Of a stretch of DNA of 21,224 nt, positions 13,613 through 19,914 are shown piece after piece. A model generated the notes under the pieces. The model saw only the letters and a program-made list of their open reading frames with translations. It was not told the origin of the DNA and did not search any database. The position numbers were made by a program, and so were the translations under genes. The DNA comes from a virus. The stretch lies in IMG/VR virus record IMGVR_UViG_3300033146_001130, positions 1 through 21,224 of that record. One strand, written 5' to 3'. How positions within the stretch are numbered: the stretch's first letter is position 1; each line of letters opens with the position of its first letter.

Positions 13613-14608
13613 ATGATTTCAGAAGACTTTATTGTAAACATTATATATCAAAATGCAAAACGGGTAAAATTCAACAAATCACAAAATTTGTATAATTTTG
13701 AATGCCCTATTTGCAACGAAGGTAAATCCTCTGGCATTAAACGCCGAGGATTTTATCTTTTAGATACGGGAGTATTCTCTTGTCACAACTGCCAAAGATC
13801 GTGGGGCGCTGTAAAATGGGTACAAACCGTAACAAACTACACATACCACGAAATCATAAAACTATCAAATGAGTATGAATACATACCACATGAAAATGAT
13901 GAAATGTCATTTTCAAAAAAGAAAACAACACACACATTACCATTTGATTCAATAAATCTGTCAGATGAACTACAACTAAACTACCACAAAGATGAGAAAT
14001 ATCTCAAATTGTCCTTAGATTACATACACACTCGCAGATTAGACACGGCCATCAATAAACCAAAAACATATTACATCAGTTTTAAGGATTTTACACATAA
14101 GAATCGTCTAATAATACCATTCTACGATGTTAACAATAAAGTGATATTCTATCAAACAAGAACATTGGACAAATCAGATGATGGCCAAAAGTATCTTTCA
14201 AAAACTGGTGCAGATTTCTCATTATTTGGAATAAACAAAATAATTGATGGATACAAAAACATCTTCATGTTTGAGGGGCCAATAGATTCTATGTTTGTTC
14301 CAAACGGTGTTGCAATGGGCGGTCTATCATTAAAGGACAATCAATTAAACCAACTACGCCACTTCCCATTTCATGACAAAATATGGGTACTTGATAATCA
14401 ATTTGACAATTGTGAAGTTGTTGCGAGGTACAATAAATTAATAGAATCTGATGAAAAGATATTCTTCATGCCTGAAAAATTGTCAAAATTCAAAGACTTG
14501 AATGAATTATGCTGTAATGCAAAAATAGACACAATATCCCCCAAATTTATTGAAAACAATACATTCAGGGGAATACGTGCAAAACTAGAATTGTCTAAAA
14601 GAACTTAA
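13613..14608 (+). CDS. DNA primase, T4 gp61-like (DnaG type), 331 residues
   Basis: An N-terminal zinc-binding domain has Cys31/Cys34 (CPIC) and Cys57/Cys60 (CHNC). A TOPRIM core follows: FEGPIDS (220-226) carries the catalytic Glu221 and Asp225, and VLDNQFDN (259-266) the metal-binding Asp pair. Length is close to T4 gp61 (342). The enzyme makes RNA primers for lagging-strand synthesis with a replicative helicase, which is not in this window. No clear ribosome-binding site precedes the ATG at 13613; a TATAAT occurs at 13583-13588 without a good -35. The stop codon abuts the stop codon of the convergent gene with no base between. Confidence 0.88.
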   Translation: MISEDFIVNIIYQNAKRVKFNKSQNLYNFECPICNEGKSSGIKRRGFYLLDTGVFSCHNCQRSWGAVKWVQTVTNYTYHEIIKLSNEYEYIPHENDEMSFSKKKTTHTLPFDSINLSDELQLNYHKDEKYLKLSLDYIHTRRLDTAINKPKTYYISFKDFTHKNRLIIPFYDVNNKVIFYQTRTLDKSDDGQKYLSKTGADFSLFGINKIIDGYKNIFMFEGPIDSMFVPNGVAMGGLSLKDNQLNQLRHFPFHDKIWVLDNQFDNCEVVARYNKLIESDEKIFFMPEKLSKFKDLNELCCNAKIDTISPKFIENNTFRGIRAKLELSKRT

Positions 14609-15361
14609 TTACGTAAGATTTGGTGTTGCAGATTGCTCACCATTCTTAAAATCATCAACAAGACTCTTCATGCCTTTCTTGAATGCGTCGATGGCAGTTC
14701 CAACTGGATTTCTGTTAAGAATTTCATTATACTTAGCGTCTGTCATATAAACCAAAGATTTATTCTTATCCTTTATAAAGACTTTAATAATGGCGTTGTG
14801 GATATTCCTAACTTGTTCACCAGTTGGCACCCTTATATTTTCAGTCTCCCCAGTGGTGTTAATAGACCTACGACTATTAACTGTTTTAGAACTTCCATCT
14901 TTATTACGTTTGTTGTGTAATCTACTATTACCAGCGTAATCACCAAAATATACCCGACCTATATCGTAAGCGGTAAGCCCAGTTCCGTTACGAACACCAC
15001 CAACAACACGATTGACAACAACATTCACAAACCCATTATAATTGACAACATTACCCTTTCCATCAAATGGGCTTTCTTTCCTCATTGGAACACTTGGAAC
15101 ATCCTCAACAAGATATTTAGCGATAACAGAATCAACCTTAGACTCCTGATAATTAAAATCTAAAGTATTATTAGGCTCTTCTTGCTGTTGTTGCTGTGAG
15201 GCTTGCTGTTCGGAATATACATCTTTCATAAACTTATCAATAACCTTTTCGATATCGATAGTGCCCATCTTAGTGTATTTTTCTAAACTAATAAAAAATT
15301 TCTTATCTTGTGAAATCTTCTCGTTTAAAATATCCTCAACCAGAAATTCATATTTACTCAT
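14609..15361 (-). CDS. Hypothetical protein with packaging-type leader, 250 residues
   Basis: The ATG at 15361 lies inside the end of the preceding gene (8-nt overlap); a longer GTG-started version at 15409 has no better signal. The N-terminus MSKYEFLVEDILNE followed by K matches the leader shared by neighbouring genes, ending in LNE. After a short Gln-run linker (about residues 53-64) the protein becomes basic and Gly/Asn/Arg-rich (NRVVGGVRNGTG, SRLHNKRNKDGSSKT), with a C-terminal globular part (VRNIHNAIIKVFIKDKNKSLVYMTDAKYNEIL). Its basic nature would suit a DNA-associated internal head protein. No enzyme motif is recognised. Confidence 0.7.
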   Translation of the reverse strand: MSKYEFLVEDILNEKISQDKKFFISLEKYTKMGTIDIEKVIDKFMKDVYSEQQASQQQQQEEPNNTLDFNYQESKVDSVIAKYLVEDVPSVPMRKESPFDGKGNVVNYNGFVNVVVNRVVGGVRNGTGLTAYDIGRVYFGDYAGNSRLHNKRNKDGSSKTVNSRRSINTTGETENIRVPTGEQVRNIHNAIIKVFIKDKNKSLVYMTDAKYNEILNRNPVGTAIDAFKKGMKSLVDDFKNGEQSATPNLT

Positions 15362-16232
15362 ACCATTTCTTCTCTTTTTTAGGATACCATCTAGGCTTTT
15401 CTGACTCACCAGCAGGCTCTACGTCAAAACCAAGGTTCTCTTCATCGTCGGGGCGCATATCTACTGTTTCTGGGGCATCAGAATCACCAATCAAGTCTTC
15501 GATACCAGATTCAATCTCTTCTGTATCATATTCTAGCGCATCATCAGATATCGTTTTTCGTATCTTCTCAATTTCACTCTCAAAATCGGCATTAATAGAA
15601 TAACTCCCATCATCACCCTTATTGATCATACTATTAGAACCCTTTGACATGACTTTAAGGGCGAACTTAATAGTGGGAAGTTCAAAGTCCTCTGAACTAA
15701 CAATTGGATCAGATTTAATCTCTTTTAGATTTTTTGCTCCATTGGCCAAAACCTTTTTAATTGCCACTTGAGCATCCACCAAATCACCCATATTGTTCAA
15801 ATTAGTGTTGATATCAGCACTAATATCATAATCAGCATCATCATAATCCGAGTAAGCCACAACACTTCCATTTGAAATAGAGTTACTAGCTAAAAGTTTT
15901 GTCATATTCTTAACTTGTGAATATGCGTCAGCGTCCGAAAGTTCTTCGCCACCTTTAATTTTTGTGTTATATTGGTTTATCAACTTTTTAAGATACTTGC
16001 TCATGGTGTCACTTGAAAAGCTTTTACCATCAAAATGCTTCACAAACTTGTTTGTAACCCAGTTGGCTTTTCGTAGAGCATTCCTATAGAACTTTCCATC
16101 CAATTCAGCAGAACCACTAACAACACTTTCAATATCATCCCGTGTATAATTTGGTGCACCATTGCCAATTGTCAATGATTTATCTTTAACACCCTCATTC
16201 AAAATCAAATCTTGTAAATTATCAAATCTCAT
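15354..16232 (-). CDS. Hypothetical protein with packaging-type leader, 292 residues
   Basis: The N-terminus MRFDNLQDLILNE followed by G is the best match to a T4-type capsid-targeting leader with an LxE|G cleavage site. The body is hydrophilic: helical around 45-110 (FYRNALRKANWVTNKFVKHF, MSKYLKKLINQYNTKI), acidic around 120-145 (YSDYDDADYDISADI), and very acidic from 215 to 270, ending in the basic-aromatic tail PRWYPKKEKKWYE. The composition fits an internal or core protein; no catalytic motif is visible. The ATG at 16232 has AGGTGG upstream. It overlaps the next gene by 8 nt. Confidence 0.72.
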   Translation of the reverse strand: MRFDNLQDLILNEGVKDKSLTIGNGAPNYTRDDIESVVSGSAELDGKFYRNALRKANWVTNKFVKHFDGKSFSSDTMSKYLKKLINQYNTKIKGGEELSDADAYSQVKNMTKLLASNSISNGSVVAYSDYDDADYDISADINTNLNNMGDLVDAQVAIKKVLANGAKNLKEIKSDPIVSSEDFELPTIKFALKVMSKGSNSMINKGDDGSYSINADFESEIEKIRKTISDDALEYDTEEIESGIEDLIGDSDAPETVDMRPDDEENLGFDVEPAGESEKPRWYPKKEKKWYE

Positions 16233-16253
16233 ATTACCACCTATTCGTTTTAA

Positions 16254-16895
16254 CTATTTAGCAACTTCAAGGTCTTTTATTAGACTTTCCTCTTCACTGA
16301 AAGCTTTGCCATTATCCTTAACATAAAATTTGGATAATTGAATGCGCTGTTCACGATCACCATACATTTCAATAATAGGACACCTACCCAGCTTATAGTC
16401 AATAGGAAAATAAACTGTAGACCCTTTAAGGTATGCACCCATCAATGATTTGAAGATATAATCAATCTCATTCCGATAAACTCCATCACAATCACGATTT
16501 TTCTTCTTCTCAATTTTCACTGGTGAGTGTTTTGTTATTGGCATAAAAAATATCAAATCATACAGTGGAAGACTATTACCAACAATATCAATTGTTTTCT
16601 TAACAAACTCATCACTAACTTTGTCAGCACTGTTCAGCCATAATGTATAAGCAAGATTGTCTAATGGTGTTCTGTCATAAATAACATTAGTTCTTTTTGT
16701 TGTAGTGATTTGATCTACAAGTGTATTCAAAATGGCCATTTGACTTTCTTCATCACCGTTCCGATTTAACTTATCACTATTCTTTTTTGTCACGTATTTA
16801 TGCTTATCAAACTTATACATATCCCAGTTTGATACAAAATCATTACAAAACGTAGTCTTGCCAATACATTGTGTTCCCGCTATTCCAATTTTCAT
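16254..16895 (-). CDS. P-loop nucleotide kinase/ATPase (AAA_28/NadR-like), 213 residues
   Basis: Walker A GTQCIGKTT is at residues 7-15. VIYDRTPLDNLAYTLW (about 74-89) matches the DR...D.LAY motif of AAA_28/NadR-type and deoxynucleoside-kinase-like proteins, where the Asp-Arg binds substrate; LYDLIFFMPI is the following strand. Phages use such enzymes for nucleotide salvage or modification, but the substrate is not evident. The ATG at 16895 has AAGGA 7 nt upstream. A perfect -35 hexamer TTGACA lies at 16946-16941 on the same strand, though without a clear -10. It interrupts the series of leader-bearing genes and itself has no leader. Confidence 0.75.
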   Translation of the reverse strand: MKIGIAGTQCIGKTTFCNDFVSNWDMYKFDKHKYVTKKNSDKLNRNGDEESQMAILNTLVDQITTTKRTNVIYDRTPLDNLAYTLWLNSADKVSDEFVKKTIDIVGNSLPLYDLIFFMPITKHSPVKIEKKKNRDCDGVYRNEIDYIFKSLMGAYLKGSTVYFPIDYKLGRCPIIEMYGDREQRIQLSKFYVKDNGKAFSEEESLIKDLEVAK

Positions 16896-16976
16896 TTATA
16901 TTCCTTTATCAATTTAAGTTATTTAACTACACATTTAATATGTCAATTCACATATATCAAAAAACGGAATGTCGGA

Positions 16977-17462
16977 TTAAACCCCAGGCCCACTAGGGCC
17001 ACTACCATCAACCCCACCATGCCCAGCATCTGGCTCCATTGACACGTTATTGCTAAGATTATTAGCACTATCGTTCAATTTACCAAAAAGATTCTTAAAT
17101 TGCTCTTTAACCCCCAAGAATCTTTCAGCCTCTACAAAAAATGTATTATAGTACTTTTTCATAGAATCTTTATCAACACTTGTAAGGTCATTGCTGAAAT
17201 TATCGATATACTGGTTAAAAGTTTCAACTGGAACCTTTGACATCATCTCTAACAATGATTCAATATACGAATTAGGATCAGTATCAATTTTATCTTTATT
17301 ATCCATATCATTAGAACCACCATCAGGCTCACCACCAGCCAACTCACCACCACCCATTCCAGGCAATGCAGTTTCCTCGCCAGCGTCCATGTCTGTCTGA
17401 ATTTCTTCGTTCTCTGTGATAAAACTATTATATTTCGTCAAAACCGCATCAAATCGTTTCAT
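16977..17462 (-). CDS. Putative prohead-core-type protein with leader, 161 residues
   Basis: The N-terminus MKRFDAVLTKYNSFITE followed by N carries an IxE site like its neighbours. Next comes an acidic, Gly-rich linker (about 20-55), then a helical domain (SYIESLLEMMSKVPVETFNQYIDNF, KKYYNTFFVEAERFLGVKEQFKNLF; 66-130), then a Gly/Pro/Ser-rich end. Acidic helical proteins with a protease-sensitive leader are typical of T4-type scaffold or core components (gp67, gp68, gp22), so a scaffold or core role is plausible but unproven. The ATG at 17462 has AGAGG upstream and follows the Gln-rich gene by 8 nt, so they form one operon. Confidence 0.7.
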   Translation of the reverse strand: MKRFDAVLTKYNSFITENEEIQTDMDAGEETALPGMGGGELAGGEPDGGSNDMDNKDKIDTDPNSYIESLLEMMSKVPVETFNQYIDNFSNDLTSVDKDSMKKYYNTFFVEAERFLGVKEQFKNLFGKLNDSANNLSNNVSMEPDAGHGGVDGSGPSGPGV

Positions 17463-17470
17463 AATACCTC

Positions 17471-17911
17471 TTAACCGTTCTGCTGAACCATGTTTGGGTT
17501 GTTAGTATTAGCACCTTGTGCAACATTAGTATTCTGCCCATTGACGGTAACATCATCAGCACTGCCTTGTTGAATCTGATTATAAATAGGCCTAAATTTC
17601 TTTGACTGCTGAACGGCTTGGTTGAACAGTTTGGCGACGCCATCAGGATTACCATCACTAGAAATACTATCTAAGGCATCTGCCAATGCTTGTGCTGGGT
17701 CTACCTGTTGCTGACCCTGTTGAGGTGCTTGTTGCTGTTCCTGCCCCTGTTGTTGCTGTTGAGGTGCTTGTTGCTGTTGTGGTGCCTGTTGCTGACCCTG
17801 TTGAGGTGCTTGTTGCTGTTGTGGTGCAACACCTTGCTGTGCTTGCTGTGAAAAACTAGCTTCATCCAGTGTGCCCAACTTATCACTAACCATTGATTCA
17901 AATTTTGACAT
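17471..17911 (-). CDS. Gln-rich protein with packaging-type leader, 146 residues
   Basis: The leader MSKFESMVSDKLGTLDE followed by A has an LxE|A site, the classic T4 prohead-protease pattern. Residues about 22-73 are nearly pure Gln with AP and G interruptions, a prion-like low-complexity tract; the coding DNA includes an exact 36-bp repeat. A short helical part follows (PAQALADALDSIS, VAKLFNQAVQQSKKFRPIYNQIQ; about 75-118), then an Asn/Gln-rich tail. If cleaved at residue 17, the packaged part would begin with the Gln tract. The ATG at 17911 has AAAGGAG upstream; AGTAAATA at 17950-17943 is a poor late-box candidate. Function unknown. Confidence 0.75.
   Translation of the reverse strand: MSKFESMVSDKLGTLDEASFSQQAQQGVAPQQQQAPQQGQQQAPQQQQAPQQQQQGQEQQQAPQQGQQQVDPAQALADALDSISSDGNPDGVAKLFNQAVQQSKKFRPIYNQIQQGSADDVTVNGQNTNVAQGANTNNPNMVQQNG
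17704..17820 (-). repeat. Exact 36-bp direct repeat inside the Gln-rich gene
   Basis: Positions 17704-17739 and 17785-17820 are identical over 36 bp, offset by 81 bp (27 codons, so frame is kept). Shorter partial copies of the CAA/CAG-rich unit fill the interval. The offset allows in-frame gain or loss of Gln units by recombination or slippage. Confidence 0.9.
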
Positions 17912-17954
17912 TATACTACTCCTTTATAATCCATATTTTAACTATTTACTAAAT

Positions 17955-18500
17955 CTATACAATATATTTTAAATTATTTCCACTATTAAACAAATTTGAA
18001 TGGTGCAACAAACCGTTAGCATTCATAAATGCCTTTATGCGTTTAAAATTGCGAGTACCCCTAGACCTAACACGGCTTGAAGTATATAAACTGTATAACT
18101 CTTTCAAATAACCATAGTCATCAGAACGTTCCATATCAATGTTCATAGTATAAAACATTCGCAGTTTACCAATTTTACCCATTATGCAGTTAAAAACACC
18201 AGCCAGTTCATCCTTGTCAAAAAATTCATATAACTCGCCGTTATATTTTGACATGAAACCACTAACATAAACAACATTGCGAGAAAACTTCCCACACGTC
18301 ATAGACATTAAGTAATTCACAACTTCATGCATGATGATCTTCTTACAGTCTGCATCTAGTTTTGATCTTGGCATGGCCAAGTCCTTATATTGAAAAATAT
18401 GATTGAGTATTCCAACATCACATTGTCTTAAAATCTCATAATCATATATCAAAAAAGTGTGGGTGTTATGTGATTTAATGAAAGATGCTATGTTATTCAT
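17955..18500 (-). CDS. Hypothetical protein, 181 residues, under an apparent early/late switch
   Basis: Not recognised. The N-terminal part is alternating helix and strand (THTFLIYDYEILRQCDVGILNHIF), followed by CKKIIMHEVVNYLMSMTCGKF, a strand NVVYVSGFM, and a basic segment SSRVRSRGTRNFKRIKAFMNANG near the C-terminus that could contact nucleic acid. The ATG at 18500 lacks a Shine-Dalgarno sequence. A perfect late box TATAAATA ends 5 nt before it, and a 6-bp hairpin covers the start codon. Upstream lies the 335-base non-coding region with its own sigma70-type promoter, so the gene probably has two transcripts: an early one with a long leader and a late leaderless one. Confidence 0.75.
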   Translation of the reverse strand: MNNIASFIKSHNTHTFLIYDYEILRQCDVGILNHIFQYKDLAMPRSKLDADCKKIIMHEVVNYLMSMTCGKFSRNVVYVSGFMSKYNGELYEFFDKDELAGVFNCIMGKIGKLRMFYTMNIDMERSDDYGYLKELYSLYTSSRVRSRGTRNFKRIKAFMNANGLLHHSNLFNSGNNLKYIV

Positions 18501-18517
18501 GCTAATATTTATAGCAT
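18499..18517 (-). promoter_or_regulatory. Start-codon hairpin with embedded perfect late promoter
   Basis: On the minus strand ATGCTA (18517-18512) pairs with TAGCAT (18504-18499); the last two bases of the 3' arm are the first two of the start codon. TATAAATA (18513-18506) lies across the 5' arm and the 7-nt loop, and is followed by TTAGC then ATG. A T4-type late start would fall on the A of the ATG and remove the 5' arm. The arrangement matches that before the gp15-like gene. Confidence 0.6.
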
Positions 18518-18595
18518 ATCGACAGTATTATTCAACCTTTTTTTTGAAGATGTTTACCACCAACACTTTAATGATTTTCTCAATTTTTTTAGTCA

Positions 18596-18683
18596 AAATT
18601 TTTTATTTTTTCCAAAATGATTTTATTTTTTTATTTGCTGTTTTTTATTTAATTTGCCCCAAATTTTTTATTTTTTTCCAAAA
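18596..18683. repeat. Two near-identical A/T-tract repeats
   Basis: Positions 18596-18617 (22 bp) and 18661-18683 (23 bp) differ only by one extra T in a T-run; the plus strand of each reads AAA, T6, A, T6-7, CCAAAA. Further T-runs lie between them. Such tracts would curve or easily unwind DNA. Confidence 0.75.
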
Positions 18684-18763
18684 ACTTTTATTTAAATTGT
18701 CGTTGAAAAAATTTTGACATGTTATTTATTTATATTTATGTTATTAATATTATATATATTATT

Positions 18764-18779
18764 CCCACCCACCCACCCC
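18764..18779 (-). other. G-quadruplex motif with single-base loops
   Basis: The minus strand reads GGGGTGGGTGGGTGGG, four G-runs separated by single T residues, the topology known to give very stable parallel quadruplexes in DNA and RNA. It stands out in this AT-rich window. It lies immediately downstream of the -10 element of a sigma70-type promoter, so the RNA would start with it. Confidence 0.85.
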
Positions 18780-18783
18780 ATAT

Positions 18784-18811
18784 ATTTTAATAAGAATTTT
18801 GGAAATGTCAA
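18784..18811 (-). promoter_or_regulatory. Sigma70-type promoter whose transcript starts in the G-quadruplex motif
   Basis: On the minus strand a perfect TTGACA (18811-18806), a 16-nt spacer and TAAAAT (18789-18784; 5 of 6). A start 7 nt past the -10 falls near 18777, in the first G-run. The transcript would lead into the 181-residue gene through about 277 nt of leader. Confidence 0.6.
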
Positions 18812-18835
18812 TAGGTGAACTTAAAATAAATCAAA

Positions 18836-19402
18836 TTATTTTTTCAATATCTCAATCATGTTTTTATAAAGGATATTATCAACATCAGTATTTTCATCAC
18901 AACGATACTCATTTATAAGATCAAACAACTCATTCAAAATAACATTAGACTTTAATTCAAACAGTTTATTATTTTCAATGTTGATCAAACTATTATCAGA
19001 TTTGGTGTTCATTGAGTTTGCAGTTTCAAGTAATGCAATATCACTAATGAAATCTAATTTATTTTCACCAAGAAGTTTTTTAATCTTGTGGATGAATTTA
19101 TCAATGTTACTATTTTGATTATAGTTCTCACTAAAGAATTTATTGATCAATAGAGATGCCACAACATTCTTGTGAAATGATTCTTTGGCCATTTGATTAT
19201 ATTCAACACCATGAACATGAACTTTAGCAAATGGATTATAAATACACCCATTGCCAAATGCAGTACTTCCACAGTAGATACAACGTTTAGGGTCATCTGC
19301 ATGTACATGAAACTTGTGTGGTGAGTAAATACACCCTCTTCCATATGCCTCTGCGTTACAGTACATGCATTTGCTATTACGATTGGTTCCTAAAATTTTC
19401 AT
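18836..19402 (-). CDS. Protein with tandem Cys3-His modules, 188 residues
   Basis: Two copies of one module follow each other with a period of 29 residues: CMYCNAEAYGRGCIYSP...HVH (Cys12, Cys15, Cys24, His32, His34) and CIYCGSTAFGNGCIYNP...HVH (Cys41, Cys44, Cys53, His62, His64). The consensus CxYCxxxAxGxGCIYxP(x)nHVH looks like a compact zinc-binding unit; I recall similar single or repeated motifs in bacterial proteins of unknown function but cannot name a family. The rest (about 70-188) is helical with Asn/Lys/Leu-rich segments (NIDKFIHKIKKLLGENKLDFISDIALLETA). The ATG at 19402 overlaps the nuclease stop as TAATG, indicating coupling, so a nucleic-acid-related role is likely but inferred. 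Confidence 0.72.
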   Translation of the reverse strand: MKILGTNRNSKCMYCNAEAYGRGCIYSPHKFHVHADDPKRCIYCGSTAFGNGCIYNPFAKVHVHGVEYNQMAKESFHKNVVASLLINKFFSENYNQNSNIDKFIHKIKKLLGENKLDFISDIALLETANSMNTKSDNSLINIENNKLFELKSNVILNELFDLINEYRCDENTDVDNILYKNMIEILKK

Positions 19403-19914
19403 TATTCAAAATCTCTCAAGTTTAGTATTGCTTCTACATTGTTTTCAAAAAAGTCATTCTTAGATACTATTATATAAATACCATCATTTGATTTGTATTT
19501 CAAATAATTTCCATCAATGGTGAACGCATCAAAAAAATGAGAATCAAACACCACATACTCACCGTAGTTGTTTATCTTAAAACAAATAAACCAACACAAT
19601 TTCGAGGTCATGTTGCATTGTTTTATCCACGTGTCTAAATTCTTCTCACCAGTTGTGAATAATTTAGACCAGCGAAAGTCTTTATACCATTTACATTCAA
19701 TTGATACATGGGCAAGTTCTTTTGGAACTATGATATCACCATCCATTAACAACATTTGTTCATCTGTGATCTTTTGACTCCTAAAGGAGTTCTTACCACC
19801 AACAAATGCCCCAGAATTTGGAACCCGTTCAAAATTTAGGTCAAATATTGAGCTAAAGTCTTTTGCAACTTTTCTCTCGTATGTTTTTCCTTTGTTTTTA
19901 CTATTATTTCCCAT
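19402..19914 (-). CDS. Holliday-junction-resolvase-like PD-(D/E)xK nuclease, 170 residues
   Basis: The motif order fits the Hjc/Hje-type nuclease fold: KGKTYERKVAKDF (8-20, Glu13), RVPNSGAFVGG (30-40, with the SG turn), GDIIVP (59-64, Asp60), and the catalytic IECKW (72-76, Glu73 and Lys75). These enzymes cut branched DNA with Mg2+. T4 uses endonuclease VII (gp49) to trim junctions before packaging; this gene could supply that activity with uvsY and the uvsW-like gene nearby, but this is inference. Other PD-(D/E)xK roles are possible. The ATG at 19914 overlaps the preceding stop as TAATG; AGGAG lies 9 nt upstream. Confidence 0.72.
   Translation of the reverse strand: MGNNSKNKGKTYERKVAKDFSSIFDLNFERVPNSGAFVGGKNSFRSQKITDEQMLLMDGDIIVPKELAHVSIECKWYKDFRWSKLFTTGEKNLDTWIKQCNMTSKLCWFICFKINNYGEYVVFDSHFFDAFTIDGNYLKYKSNDGIYIIVSKNDFFENNVEAILNLRDFE

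Larger units (their letters stand above)
18501..18835. other. 335-base non-coding AT-rich region with promoter, G-quadruplex motif and A/T-tract repeats
   Basis: This is the only gap above 300 bases. In the minus direction it holds: a sigma70-type promoter (18811-18784), a G-quadruplex motif (18779-18764), an alternating TA stretch (about 18760-18740), three overlapping late-like boxes CATAAATA, TATAAATA and AATAAATA (18740-18723), a long A-rich stretch with two near-identical 22/23-bp tracts, and the late box with hairpin (18517-18499). No convincing protein is encoded on either strand. It is a candidate origin or regulatory leader. Confidence 0.6.

Noticed and set aside
18529-18606. Minus-strand micro-frame starting at a TTG and encoding a Lys/Ile/Val-rich peptide of about 22 residues
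   Set aside because: It looks like a cationic amphipathic peptide, but A-rich DNA gives Lys-rich frames by chance, there is no suitably placed Shine-Dalgarno, and it would need a TTG start.
18457-18717. Plus-strand open frame of 86 codons, very hydrophobic and Phe-rich
   Set aside because: It comes from T-runs of the non-coding region, has no ribosome-binding site, and overlaps the start of the minus-strand gene; Phe/Leu/Ile richness is what random T-rich DNA encodes.
18688-18720. Ten-codon frame MSKFFQRQFK on the minus strand behind overlapping late-like boxes
   Set aside because: Too short, no ribosome-binding site; its resemblance to the packaging leader (MSKF) is probably chance, though it could be a leader peptide.
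18714-18742. Plus-strand TTGACA, 17 nt, TATGTT
   Set aside because: The -10 is weak and no plus-strand gene lies downstream; it would only make antisense RNA to the tandem Cys/His gene.
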